A DNA stretch of 64,000 bases, taken from positions 245,762-309,761 of the forward strand of contig JASJDP010000017.1 of the NCBI GenBank assembly GCA_030065095.1, written 5' to 3'. The first letter of the stretch is position 1. Each line of letters opens with the position of its first letter. The notes below the pieces were generated by a model. That model was given only the letters and a program-made list of their open reading frames with translations. It ran no database searches and was not told where the DNA came from. This DNA comes from Rhodobacter sp. (GTDB lineage: Bacteria > Pseudomonadota > Alphaproteobacteria > Rhodobacterales > Rhodobacteraceae). The translations under genes and the position numbers were made by a program. Shown in pieces: positions 1-8,068 of the stretch.

Positions 1-182
1 GGGATTGATGACTTGTCGAGCGGCGGGACCAGGGGCAGGTCGAAACTCGCAACCGGCGGCAACAAAAGATAGCCGCCAATCAGCGACCAGATCACGGCGC
101 GTTCCAGCTTCATGGACCGAAACAACACCAGGCAGACCAGCGGCCACAACAATAGGGCCAAATATGCGATACCGTTCGGCAT
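1..182 (-). CDS. O-antigen polymerase/ligase-like membrane protein, N-terminal part only
   Basis: A minus-strand frame opens with ATG at 182 and runs off the left edge without a stop. It starts MPNGIAYLALLLWPLVCLVL, a hydrophobic first segment, then a short basic stretch (FRSMKLERAV), a second hydrophobic segment (IWSLIGGYLLLPPVAS) and a loop ending near PLDKSSIP. The alternation of membrane segments and the GGYLLLPP / PLDKSSIP wording resemble the start of O-antigen-ligase-like proteins in exopolysaccharide clusters (recalled from the family, not searched). It is divergent from the glycosyltransferase at 369. Only about 60 codons are visible, so function rests on context and this short N-terminus. 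No strong Shine-Dalgarno is seen. Confidence 0.55.
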   Translation of the reverse strand, partial: MPNGIAYLALLLWPLVCLVLFRSMKLERAVIWSLIGGYLLLPPVASFDLPLVPPLDKSSI

Positions 183-217
183 TCGTGGTCAATCTTGTTG
201 ATATTTCCTATATTTTA

Positions 218-232
218 TAGTGTGTTACACTA
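218..232. promoter_or_regulatory. Inverted repeat in divergent promoter region
   Basis: TAGTGT-GTT-ACACTA is a perfect 6+6 inverted repeat with a 3-base spacer. It lies in an AT-rich 186-bp gap between the divergent polymerase-like gene and the glycosyltransferase. Its position and symmetry suggest a dimeric regulator site. The protein that binds is unknown. Confidence 0.4.
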
Positions 233-368
233 CATTAGTGCGACAGGAATTGACAAGCGAAAGCCGGCGCTGGATCGTCGGGTGTGGCGGTCCTTGCCGA
301 ATTGCGAGCCACAGCATGATCGTTGGTGGCGGTCGCCAACTCGGTTGGGCAGTAGGGCGAAAAACCGG

Positions 369-1394
369 ATGCCGAAAGACCATGAAACAGATCGTCTGGC
401 GACGTCCGCCGACATCGATCCTGTGGTGGCCTCAACGATTGATTGTGTGGTCATCGGGCGGAACGAAGGTGATCGCCTTGTCAGGTGCTTGGCGTCGCTT
501 CAGGGCAAATTCCGGCGCATTGTCTATGTCGATTCCGGGTCGACGGACGGCAGCCTCGAAGCCGCGGAAAGCTCGGGTGCCGAAACGGTCGCCCTTGACG
601 CGACGCGTCCATTCGCTGCGTCGCGGGCGAGGAACGCAGGGCTTAAGGCGCTCGCCTGCAGGCCACCGGAATTTGTACAATTGATCGATGGCGACTGCGT
701 GTTGCGAGATGGCTGGGTCGAAGAGGCCCTGGGCTTCATGAACGAGACTCCCGCCGCGGCGGTCGTCTGCGGACGGCGCCGAGAGCTGTCCTTGAGGACA
801 TCGGTCTTTAACAGGTTGTGCGATCGGGAATGGAATACTCCGGTCGGCCGCGCCAAAGCTTGCGGAGGCGACGCGGTTGTGCGGTTCGATGCACTGAAGG
901 ATATCGGAGGGTTCCGCGAAGACCTGATTGCCGGGGAAGAGCCCGAACTCTGTCTGCGATTGCGGCGAGAGGGCTGGGAGATCTGGCGTATCGATGCAGA
1001 GATGACATGGCATGACGCCGCAATCACACGGCTGCCACAATGGTGGAGTCGGACGAAACGTGCCGGTTACGCATTTGCTGAAGGCGCCGCGATGTACGGG
1101 CGCCCGCCAGAGCGACATTGGAAGGCTGAAACGCGAAGGGCGGTAGTTTGGGGGCTGGTGTTGCCTTCGATCTGCGTCCTCGCCAGTCTCGCCAGTTTCG
1201 CCGGTCTACTGCTCTGGCTGGCCTATCCTCTACAGGTCTCTCGGCTCGCGTGGCGTGAGGGAATAGGGCGCCGCGAGGCCTGGGAATACGCCTTCTTTAC
1301 TGTTCTGGGGCGCGTTCCAGAGGCGATTGGGGTGATGTCATATCACCTTCGCCGGTTGGGTGCCCGGCGATCGGACCTGATTGAGTACAAGTAG
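369..1394 (+). CDS. Family 2 glycosyltransferase of the polysaccharide cluster
   Basis: The protein has 341 residues. It begins a GT-A fold at about residue 25 (IDCVVIGRNEGDRLVRCL), followed by YVDSGSTDGS, the nucleotide-binding strand of GT2 enzymes. LIDGDCVL holds the DxD-like metal site, and GEEPELCLRLRREGW fits the acceptor/base region. A C-terminal hydrophobic stretch (about residues 260-290, LVLPSICVLASLASFAGLLL) anchors it to the inner membrane. It should transfer a sugar from an activated donor to a lipid-linked glycan; the sugar is not readable. The frame is open upstream to 195, but the first 58 codons of that version are unlike a GT2, so ATG 369 is preferred. It converges on the WecG-type gene with a 6-bp gap. 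Confidence 0.85.
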   Translation: MPKDHETDRLATSADIDPVVASTIDCVVIGRNEGDRLVRCLASLQGKFRRIVYVDSGSTDGSLEAAESSGAETVALDATRPFAASRARNAGLKALACRPPEFVQLIDGDCVLRDGWVEEALGFMNETPAAAVVCGRRRELSLRTSVFNRLCDREWNTPVGRAKACGGDAVVRFDALKDIGGFREDLIAGEEPELCLRLRREGWEIWRIDAEMTWHDAAITRLPQWWSRTKRAGYAFAEGAAMYGRPPERHWKAETRRAVVWGLVLPSICVLASLASFAGLLLWLAYPLQVSRLAWREGIGRREAWEYAFFTVLGRVPEAIGVMSYHLRRLGARRSDLIEYK

Positions 1395-1400
1395 CGCCGA

Positions 1401-2168
1401 CTAATCTGCGGATATCCCCGCGAGCCTGGTCTTGAACGCGACGACCCCGAGGCGGGGCAGAATCAGAAAACAACGGGCGTATCTGGGGATCATGCGCCGG
1501 GGATTTTCCAGCATTCGCCAGAACCATTCCAAAGCCAGCCGCCGGAAAATACGGGGTGCGCGCCGTTGATGACCGGAGATGAAGTCGAGACCCGCACCTA
1601 TTGAAACAAACCCAGCTTGCGGGACGAGAACGTGCGCCCGTGCCGCAAAGCATTCCTGTTTTGGCGCGCCAAGGGCGACAAAACAAAGCTGCGCTCGGGT
1701 TCGCCTAAGCTCGGCGATGATATGGTTGGCCTCTTCCCCATAGGGATCGAATGACTGCGATGGAGAGATCTTGGCGCATATGTGCAACCCAGGAAACTGA
1801 GCCTGCAACGCGCCCGCCGCAGTCTGCAAAACGCTATCCGTGCTCCCGATGAGCGCAACACGGGCGCCGAGGTCCAACGCGACCCGGCATAGCGGCAAAA
1901 TCAACTCCGAACCAGGCGTCAATTTGACGGGATGCCCCGCAATCCAGGACAACCAAACGACAGGACGACCATCGGCCACCACATAGTCATGTCGCATGTA
2001 AGCCTGGGCGAAATCCGGTAGGACCGCGATCTTCGCAACGTGGTCCAAATTCAACGTCGCCACTGTAAATCCACGGCCGCCGGCCTGTCTTTCGCGGACG
2101 GCTTTCAACAGCGTATCTTGGTCGGACACGCTGATCCCCACCGTCTCTGATCCCAGGGCAAAATCCAA
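1401..2168 (-). CDS. WecG/TagA/CpsF-family glycosyltransferase
   Basis: The 255-residue length is typical of this GT26 family, which adds N-acetylmannosamine(uronate) or a related sugar to undecaprenyl-linked intermediates. Visible signatures are FTVATLNLDHVAKI, the ADGRPVVW motif, LIGSTDSVL and the strongly conserved FVALGAPKQE block, then SIGAGLDFISGHQRRAP and LEWFWRMLENPRR near the C-terminus. The open frame begins with TTG at 2168 behind a GGGAAGG Shine-Dalgarno-like sequence. A GTG about ten codons further in is the alternative start, and no ATG fits. It probably acts with the GT2 at 369 in building the exopolysaccharide or O-unit. Confidence 0.9.
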   Translation of the reverse strand: MDFALGSETVGISVSDQDTLLKAVRERQAGGRGFTVATLNLDHVAKIAVLPDFAQAYMRHDYVVADGRPVVWLSWIAGHPVKLTPGSELILPLCRVALDLGARVALIGSTDSVLQTAAGALQAQFPGLHICAKISPSQSFDPYGEEANHIIAELRRTRAQLCFVALGAPKQECFAARAHVLVPQAGFVSIGAGLDFISGHQRRAPRIFRRLALEWFWRMLENPRRMIPRYARCFLILPRLGVVAFKTRLAGISAD

Positions 2169-2203
2169 ACCGACCTTCCCGTCCCGTCATGAGTTGCCGT
2201 CAT

Positions 2204-2247
2204 AAAAAAGAGGCTCGGGACAGCCGCATGGCCTCACCCGAACCTCT
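2204..2247 (-). terminator. Rho-independent terminator of the RTX gene
   Basis: Read on the minus strand, the arms AGAGGTTCGGG and CCCGAGCCTCT pair with one mismatch around a 17-nt loop and are followed directly by six T. This is a classical intrinsic terminator 47 bp past the stop of the RTX-repeat gene. Confidence 0.8.
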
Positions 2248-2294
2248 ATGTCCTGCCCAATGACACTCGGGCGCCTACTGCTCACTCTGCCTGG

Positions 2295-3335
2295 TTACCA
2301 GACCACCGGGACCAGCGCGATTTCCCCAACCGTCAAGGCGGGTGCACCGTCGTTCACCAGGACCCGACCGACCGCCTGTCCGTCGACGCTGACAACCGAG
2401 TATTCGTTGCCGTTCTCCATCAAGGTCTCGATCGTTACGTCGGGGTTCGGGGTCACCGTCTCGTCATAGTTGATGATGATCTGATCGTCCGCCGCAACGT
2501 AGTCGGTGATCGTTGGCGCCTCGCCGTCGGTCCATGTGCCGTAGACAAAGGTGTCTGCGCCGTCGCCGCCGGTGCCTTCATCGCCATTCCCCAACAAAAG
2601 CACGTCGTCGCCCACGTCACCGTAAAGCGTATCAGCAGCGTCCGTGTCGGACCCCTGCGGATCGATGATCAGCGTGCCGTCGAGAAGGTCGTTGCCTTCA
2701 CCCCCAAGCAACGTGTCCATACCGAGCCCTCCGTAGACAGAATCGTCGCCTTCCTCGCCGTCGACGGCATCTTCGCCCGCGCCGCCCTTCAGCATATCGT
2801 TGCCGGGGCCGCCGCGGACATAGTCGTCGTCCCAGTCGCCATAGGCCTCGTCGTCGCCCTCGCCACCGACCAACTCGTCATTGCCGCCTTCGCCGTAAAG
2901 GATGTCGGCGCCAGCCATGCCTTGCAGCTGATCGTCGCCTTTCTGCCCGTTCAGGGTGTCGTCGCCTTCGCCACCATCCAGATAGTCGTTCCCGTCGTCT
3001 CCGTTGAGCTCGTCGTTCCCGGCATATCCTGCGATGTAGTCGTCCAGCAGCCCGCCTGCGAGCGTATCGTCGCCATCTGTGCCAAGCACATCCGTGCCAT
3101 CAGCAGGATCGTCCGGATACTCTGGATCGTGCGGTTCATCGGGGTATTCCGGATCATGCGGATCATGCGGATCATGCGGATCATACGGATCATGCGGATC
3201 GACCGGGGGTTTGGGATCGTGTGGATCCTTTGGATCGTCTCTTCCCGGTTCATGGTCATCGTCGTCGCCGCCGAAAATTTCGGTAACGGCGAATCCGAGA
3301 AGCAAACAACACAATAGTGCCGAGACTCCAGTCAT
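2295..3335 (-). CDS. RTX-type calcium-binding repeat protein with Asp/Pro/His-rich linker
   Basis: The 346-residue protein has three parts. A short N-terminal hydrophobic segment (ALLCCLLLGFAVTEIFGG) acts as anchor or signal. A low-complexity acidic linker follows (about residues 25-85), built from DPHDP, DPEYP and DDP units. Then come about a dozen glycine/aspartate nonapeptides (GGxGxDxLx type, residues about 90-230), such as GGEGDDTLNG and GGPGNDMLKG, which form calcium-loaded beta-rolls in secreted RTX proteins. The C-terminus (about 240-346) is a compact domain common after such repeats in this bacterial group. Neighbours suggest a surface or matrix role in the polysaccharide locus. No protease or lipase domain is present. 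Start ATG 3335 has GTGGGG upstream. Confidence 0.8.
   Translation of the reverse strand: MTGVSALLCCLLLGFAVTEIFGGDDDDHEPGRDDPKDPHDPKPPVDPHDPYDPHDPHDPHDPEYPDEPHDPEYPDDPADGTDVLGTDGDDTLAGGLLDDYIAGYAGNDELNGDDGNDYLDGGEGDDTLNGQKGDDQLQGMAGADILYGEGGNDELVGGEGDDEAYGDWDDDYVRGGPGNDMLKGGAGEDAVDGEEGDDSVYGGLGMDTLLGGEGNDLLDGTLIIDPQGSDTDAADTLYGDVGDDVLLLGNGDEGTGGDGADTFVYGTWTDGEAPTITDYVAADDQIIINYDETVTPNPDVTIETLMENGNEYSVVSVDGQAVGRVLVNDGAPALTVGEIALVPVVW
3151..3195. repeat. Tandem 9-bp repeat inside the RTX gene linker
   Basis: Five consecutive copies of GGATCATGC (the fourth reads GGATCATAC) encode the Asp-Pro-His linker on the minus strand. Because the unit is 9 bp, slippage would add or remove three residues without breaking the frame. 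Confidence 0.85.
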
Positions 3336-4618
3336 TTCATTACCCCACTTCTGTCGCGAACCGCCGATTTGGTGCGTTTCGCGATCGCTTCACCCGCCTT
3401 TCAGCAGACAGAAACTTTGCAGGCCGTCATCTTTTTTCCGCCTTTTGCTGGGATTCCCTCGCCATGAGTCGGGTTTCCGGAAACAGTCTTGAACAATACC
3501 TGTGATTGAAAGGCCGATGGAACCAACAGTTCCTGAGAGAGGCCGAATCACATGCTCTCGTGCGTTTTGCAGAATGCGGCCCCTACCGGGCTATTCGTTG
3601 TTGCCTTCGACACCTCGTAGCGATTCCGCCTGCAAACCCCGAGCAACCAATGTCGTGCAACCAGCGCTGCTGGAGAGCCTTCTCGGACGACTTCCGTCGC
3701 ACACGCTCGTTCAATCTCGCCATCTCGAACGGCGGAACTCAAACTCAAATGGGATGGGACTGCATCCTTCGGTTTTGATGGGGGCCATATCGCGTTGCCG
3801 GTGAAGGCAGCATAGCCCGGGCTTCCCAGATCGAGGCAATGCGCGGCAACGCTCGTCTCCGCCGCCCATCCAAGCGCCGTGAAGTGTCGAATAATCATCG
3901 AACCTGGAGCCGCTTGATCGCTCTGACGCGGCGCGGGCGACCGTGAGTCCTGTTACGATTCTGGCCGCGCGGAGCGGATTCTCATTCCAGACAGGGCATC
4001 GTATCATCCATAGGGAAACAATAATACTAAAAGTTAACAAATAGTTAATATTAAAGAAACAAATCTTAACGACGTCCAATAATATAATCCAGGAAATCCT
4101 ATATACTCACAAACTTTGGCTTGATCGAATCTAAAATCTGGCTAGTCCGAGTCCTATGGGTGGGAATTTTGAAATGCGCGCGCCTATTCGCGTGTTTATA
4201 GGCGCATTTTGTCTTCTAATAGAAGATACAACTATAGCTAGAAATTCTATAGCGAATTCTGTACACCTTATGGGTGTATTCTGGGTGTTTCGATTCGATT
4301 CAACCTCAGGTAAATTTTGCACACCATTAGCGAGAATCTGGAAAAGACGAAAAACTACCTATCGGAGTCTATCTCTTCGAAATACTAAACTTAAAAGTGT
4401 TATCCAAAATCGGGTGTACACGTATGGCGGTATGGCGCGAGAAACCACCAGGAACGACCCGCGGAGATCGCCATCAGATCGGTTTGGCGGCACGGATTCT
4501 GCTCAAACCGTCAGCGGCAGCCCGAGGTGCCTACGTCCGGAAAGCCACGCCGCATTTCACGCTTTAGGCGAACGATCCCACGCAGCAAATTTCACCGGAT
4601 CACCCGTGGAGGAAGGCC
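3336..4618. other. Gene-free, partly AT-rich upstream region of the synthase operon
   Basis: There are 1283 bases with no open frame that reads like a protein. From about 4010 to 4440 the base composition drops sharply to AT-rich. Several inverted repeats lie here: TCTTCT-AAT-AGAAGA at 4212-4226, two CTATAG palindromes near 4232 and 4247, and TACACC-TTATG-GGTGTA at 4262-4278. It is probably a long promoter/leader for the 4619 gene, or the scar of lost genes. A few short frames (for example 3548-3898 on the minus strand) were read and not recognised. Confidence 0.5.
4262..4278. promoter_or_regulatory. Inverted repeat upstream of synthase operon
   Basis: TACACC-TTATG-GGTGTA is a perfect 6+6 inverted repeat in the AT-rich leader, about 340 bp before the GTG start at 4619. 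It is a candidate operator; the regulator is unknown. Confidence 0.35.
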
Positions 4619-7600
4619 GTGTGGGGTAGATCGCAATCCGCCTTCCGAGAGCAGCGGAGAGGGTCGTTGCAACCTCAGGTATTTGCCGACCCCCACCAGG
4701 GCCGGCGCAAATGGGTACGCCGGGTTTTCGTCGGTTCGATCCTGGTGCTGCTCGTTTGGGTAGGGGCATTCCTCGGCGGCGTCACGTCGACCACTACGAT
4801 GCGCTCGCTTGCCAAAATGGGCACCGCCCAAGAGGCCGGTCGCCTCGGCGAAACAGTCGCCAGATCAGGTGTATTGCGTCCCCTTTTGGACGAAAGTTTT
4901 CCACACACAATCTCGCGTAGATTACAAGAAGAATCTACTTTAAATTGTAGTAAATATATTGACTCCCCGGCCATGCAGGATAACCCGGACGGCGCGAGCG
5001 ACGGGTTTCGCGTCTTCGCAATTCTGCCGAATGCGCCCGAATGGACCTATCTTTCGTTAAGCCGGGATTGCGGATCAATCGACGTGCTGGTGCCGGAATG
5101 GCTGACGGTCACCGGGGCCGATTATGATCTCACGCGCGAGAGCCAGAACCGCGAAGCACGTCAAGCGATAGCCGCCTTTCGCAGACGCGCGCCCAATTCG
5201 GTTTCAGTCATGCCCGCCGTCGGGATCGGTTCAGACGTTCAGCCGGCGGCCTTCGTGGAAAGGCTACAACAAGAGGAATTCCGCGCGCGGTTTATCGACG
5301 ACATCAGGACCGCGGTCGAGGCAGCGGAGGCTCAAGGGACCTGTATCGACCTCACTGGCTGGCGAGGTGCCAAAGCCCCGGCGCTTGCGATCTTCTTTGG
5401 CGATCTTCGAGAGGTGTTCGGAAATGCCGGTCTCGAAACCTGCCTGATATCACCGGCGAACCTGCCATACTGGAAATCTCGCAGCTTGATCGACGCGGTC
5501 GACTATGTGGTCCTAAACTCATTCCAAGAACCATGGGTCGGTTCACCGGCAGCACCGCTTGCCCCCTTTGGCTGGTTCGAGAACCTCCTGGACGAGGCGT
5601 TGAGGCTGATTGCCCCTGACAAGCTGGTGATCTCAATCGGGTCCTACACGGCCGATTGGGTCTCGGGTCATCCACTGCCAAAGACCATAAGCTACGCCGA
5701 GGCCATGGCACGGATCGCGAAAGCGGGTGGAAGGGTGGAACTGGACGCGGTATCGCAAAACAGTTTCAGCTCCTTCGTCGATGATAGCGGCCAGCGCCAT
5801 TCGATCTGGTTTCTGGATGCCGTGACTGCGCAAAATCAGGTCGTATCGCTGCGAGGCAAAGACGTCTCGAACATCGCGATTTCCGATCTTGGCTTCGAAG
5901 ATCCCGGGGTTTGGCGCGTCTTGGATCCCAATCTGTCGACGCCACGCGCCCTGGCGCAGGCATTACGTGACGTGCATGTCGAAGACTATGTAAGCTATGA
6001 AGGCGAGGGGCCGTTTCTGCGTGTCAACCGGGCAGCGCAGCCTGGCAAGCGCAGGATCGAGTTCGACGCCGAAACGCGCCGTATCAAAGGGCAGAGCTAT
6101 TTCCAGCTCCCGATGCCGGTTTCGATCGAGCGCTACGGACGGGCCGCGGCAAACCAGATCGTTCTGACGTTCGACGACGGCCCGCACCCCGAATACACGC
6201 GCAAGATCCTGGACACGCTCGCCGCCGAAGGAGTCCCAGCCGCCTTCTTCCTGGTCGGGAACAACGCCTTGAGAACGCCCGATCTGGTGCGCCGCATGAT
6301 CGACGAAGGTCACGAGATTGGTTCGCACACATTCATGCATCCACGGATGGACCAGATCTCATACTACCGCACGGTCGTAGAAGTGAATTCGGTCCAGAAG
6401 CTGATCAACGGGATGACCGACCGGGCGATGCTGCTCTATCGCGAGCCCTACATGCGAAACGCTGGCCCGCTCACGGCAAGACGGGCAGAGTCGCTGCAGA
6501 CTCTGGCGTCCGCCGGTTACATCCTTGCCGGTAGTGATATCGTGCCGCCGGATTGGGAAGATACAACGGCCGATGGCATTGTGTCCCACGTCCTGGAAAA
6601 AGTCAGTACGGGGGCGGGAAACGTCATCGTCCTGCACGATGCAGGCGGAAACCGGGCGCAGACCGTCGCCGCCGTTCCGATCCTGATCAACGCTCTGCGC
6701 GACCAAGGCTACGAATTCGTCTCGATGGGGACGCTATTGGGCATGCCACGTGACAGCCTTATGCCACCGCTTGCCGGGTCGCATACCGTCCTGGATGATA
6801 TTTCCTTCGGCGTCATGGCCCTCCTTTGGGAGGGCTTTGTTTGGGTGTTCTGGGCGGCCATCCTTATCGGCGTTGGCAGATCGGTCGCCGTCTTGGTCCT
6901 TGCGATTATCCGACGCCGGCCGCAGATCGGCCCGACGGGGTATCTGCCTTCGGTCACGGTGGTCATCCCCGCCTTCAACGAAGAGGTCGTCATCGCGAAA
7001 TGCATCGACAAGGTGCTGGCAAGCAAATACCGCAACTTGAACGTCATCGTCGTTGACGACGGATCGCATGACGGCACTTACAAAACCGTTCGGGCCCGTT
7101 TCGGCCATGAACCGCGCGTCAGGTTGCTGAAGCAGCCGAATGGCGGAAAATGGCGCGCACTGAACGCAGCATATGCCATCATCGACACCGAGATCGCGAT
7201 CTGCATTGACGCCGACACGCAAATCGACAGCATGGCGGTTGCCACACTGGTTCGGCATTTCCAGAATCCGAGGGTCGGCGCCGTCGCCGGGCGTCTGAGG
7301 ATTGGCAACAAGCGCAATATCCTGACGCTGTTGCAGGCGCTGGAATACACCACCGCGCAAAACATCGACCGGCGGGCGGCCGACCTTATCAACGGTATGC
7401 TGGTCGTTCCGGGCGCCATCGGTGCCTGGCGCGTCTCTGCCGTGCGCGAGGCTGGGCTCTATTCGGGCGAGACACTCAGCGAAGACGCAGATTTGACCGT
7501 ATCGGTGACCCGGGCCGGTTACCGTGTGACCTATGATGAACGCGCAATTGCATATACCGAAGCGCCCACCCGTTTGCGGTCGTTTCTGAGACAGCGCCTG

Positions 7601-8068
7601 CGCTGGTCGCTCGGTATGTTGCAGACCGGGTGGAAGCACAAGCGCGCCGCGCGTGAAGGCCGCCCGGTCGGGTTGGTGTCGCTGCCGGATCTCGCGGTCT
7701 TCGGATACCTCTTCCCGGTGATGGCGCCGCTGGCCGATATCTTCTTTTTCTACATGCTGTACGATCTCGCCGGCCGGTATTGGTCGGACGATCTGCGGGT
7801 CTCGCCGGAGCTGCCGACATATCTGTTCTGGGGCTATTTGGCTTTGCCGCTGATGGACATCGTGACGGCGTTCGTGGCGCTCTGTCTCGACAGGAAGGAA
7901 AAGTTCAGCCTTCTGCTGCTGTTCCCGATCCAGCGATTGTTCTACCGCCAGCTGCTTTACTATTCGGTGTTCCGCGCCCTGCTGCGGGCGCTGACCGGCA
8001 GATTGGCGGCGTGGAGCAAGGCAGATCGCGTCGGTTTCGCCACGCTTTCAAGGGGATCCACCCAATGA
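4619..8068 (+). CDS. Three-part polysaccharide enzyme: GH18-like domain, NodB deacetylase, GT2 synthase
   Basis: The 1149-residue protein starts with GTG at 4619 behind GGAGGAAGG. In order: a cytoplasmic tail and a membrane segment (about 35-57); a GH18-like domain (about 110-460); a NodB polysaccharide deacetylase (about 500-700) with TFDDGPHP near 516, the GHEIGSHTFMHP metal histidines and VIVLHDAGG; a second membrane segment (about 735-765); a GT2 synthase (about 775-1010) with VTVVIPAFNEE, VVDDGSHDG, CIDADTQID, SEDADL and QRLRWSLG; then further membrane segments to the C-terminus. This matches a processive inner-membrane synthase fused to its periplasmic deacetylase, like PgaC plus PgaB in one chain. 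In the GH18-like part the usual DxxDxDxE acid is absent (IDLTGW instead), so that part may only bind glycan. The stop overlaps the next start (ATGA). Confidence 0.88.
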   Translation: MWGRSQSAFREQRRGSLQPQVFADPHQGRRKWVRRVFVGSILVLLVWVGAFLGGVTSTTTMRSLAKMGTAQEAGRLGETVARSGVLRPLLDESFPHTISRRLQEESTLNCSKYIDSPAMQDNPDGASDGFRVFAILPNAPEWTYLSLSRDCGSIDVLVPEWLTVTGADYDLTRESQNREARQAIAAFRRRAPNSVSVMPAVGIGSDVQPAAFVERLQQEEFRARFIDDIRTAVEAAEAQGTCIDLTGWRGAKAPALAIFFGDLREVFGNAGLETCLISPANLPYWKSRSLIDAVDYVVLNSFQEPWVGSPAAPLAPFGWFENLLDEALRLIAPDKLVISIGSYTADWVSGHPLPKTISYAEAMARIAKAGGRVELDAVSQNSFSSFVDDSGQRHSIWFLDAVTAQNQVVSLRGKDVSNIAISDLGFEDPGVWRVLDPNLSTPRALAQALRDVHVEDYVSYEGEGPFLRVNRAAQPGKRRIEFDAETRRIKGQSYFQLPMPVSIERYGRAAANQIVLTFDDGPHPEYTRKILDTLAAEGVPAAFFLVGNNALRTPDLVRRMIDEGHEIGSHTFMHPRMDQISYYRTVVEVNSVQKLINGMTDRAMLLYREPYMRNAGPLTARRAESLQTLASAGYILAGSDIVPPDWEDTTADGIVSHVLEKVSTGAGNVIVLHDAGGNRAQTVAAVPILINALRDQGYEFVSMGTLLGMPRDSLMPPLAGSHTVLDDISFGVMALLWEGFVWVFWAAILIGVGRSVAVLVLAIIRRRPQIGPTGYLPSVTVVIPAFNEEVVIAKCIDKVLASKYRNLNVIVVDDGSHDGTYKTVRARFGHEPRVRLLKQPNGGKWRALNAAYAIIDTEIAICIDADTQIDSMAVATLVRHFQNPRVGAVAGRLRIGNKRNILTLLQALEYTTAQNIDRRAADLINGMLVVPGAIGAWRVSAVREAGLYSGETLSEDADLTVSVTRAGYRVTYDERAIAYTEAPTRLRSFLRQRLRWSLGMLQTGWKHKRAAREGRPVGLVSLPDLAVFGYLFPVMAPLADIFFFYMLYDLAGRYWSDDLRVSPELPTYLFWGYLALPLMDIVTAFVALCLDRKEKFSLLLLFPIQRLFYRQLLYYSVFRALLRALTGRLAAWSKADRVGFATLSRGSTQ

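Noticed and set aside
3151..3195. Tandem repeats that might suggest a CRISPR array
   Set aside because: The units are 9 bp, contiguous, without spacers, and code for a peptide linker.
7780..8064. Upstream extension of the DUF3131-like protein
   Set aside because: It would overlap the synthase by almost 300 bp, while ATG 8065 starts a clean Tat signal and gives the ATGA junction.
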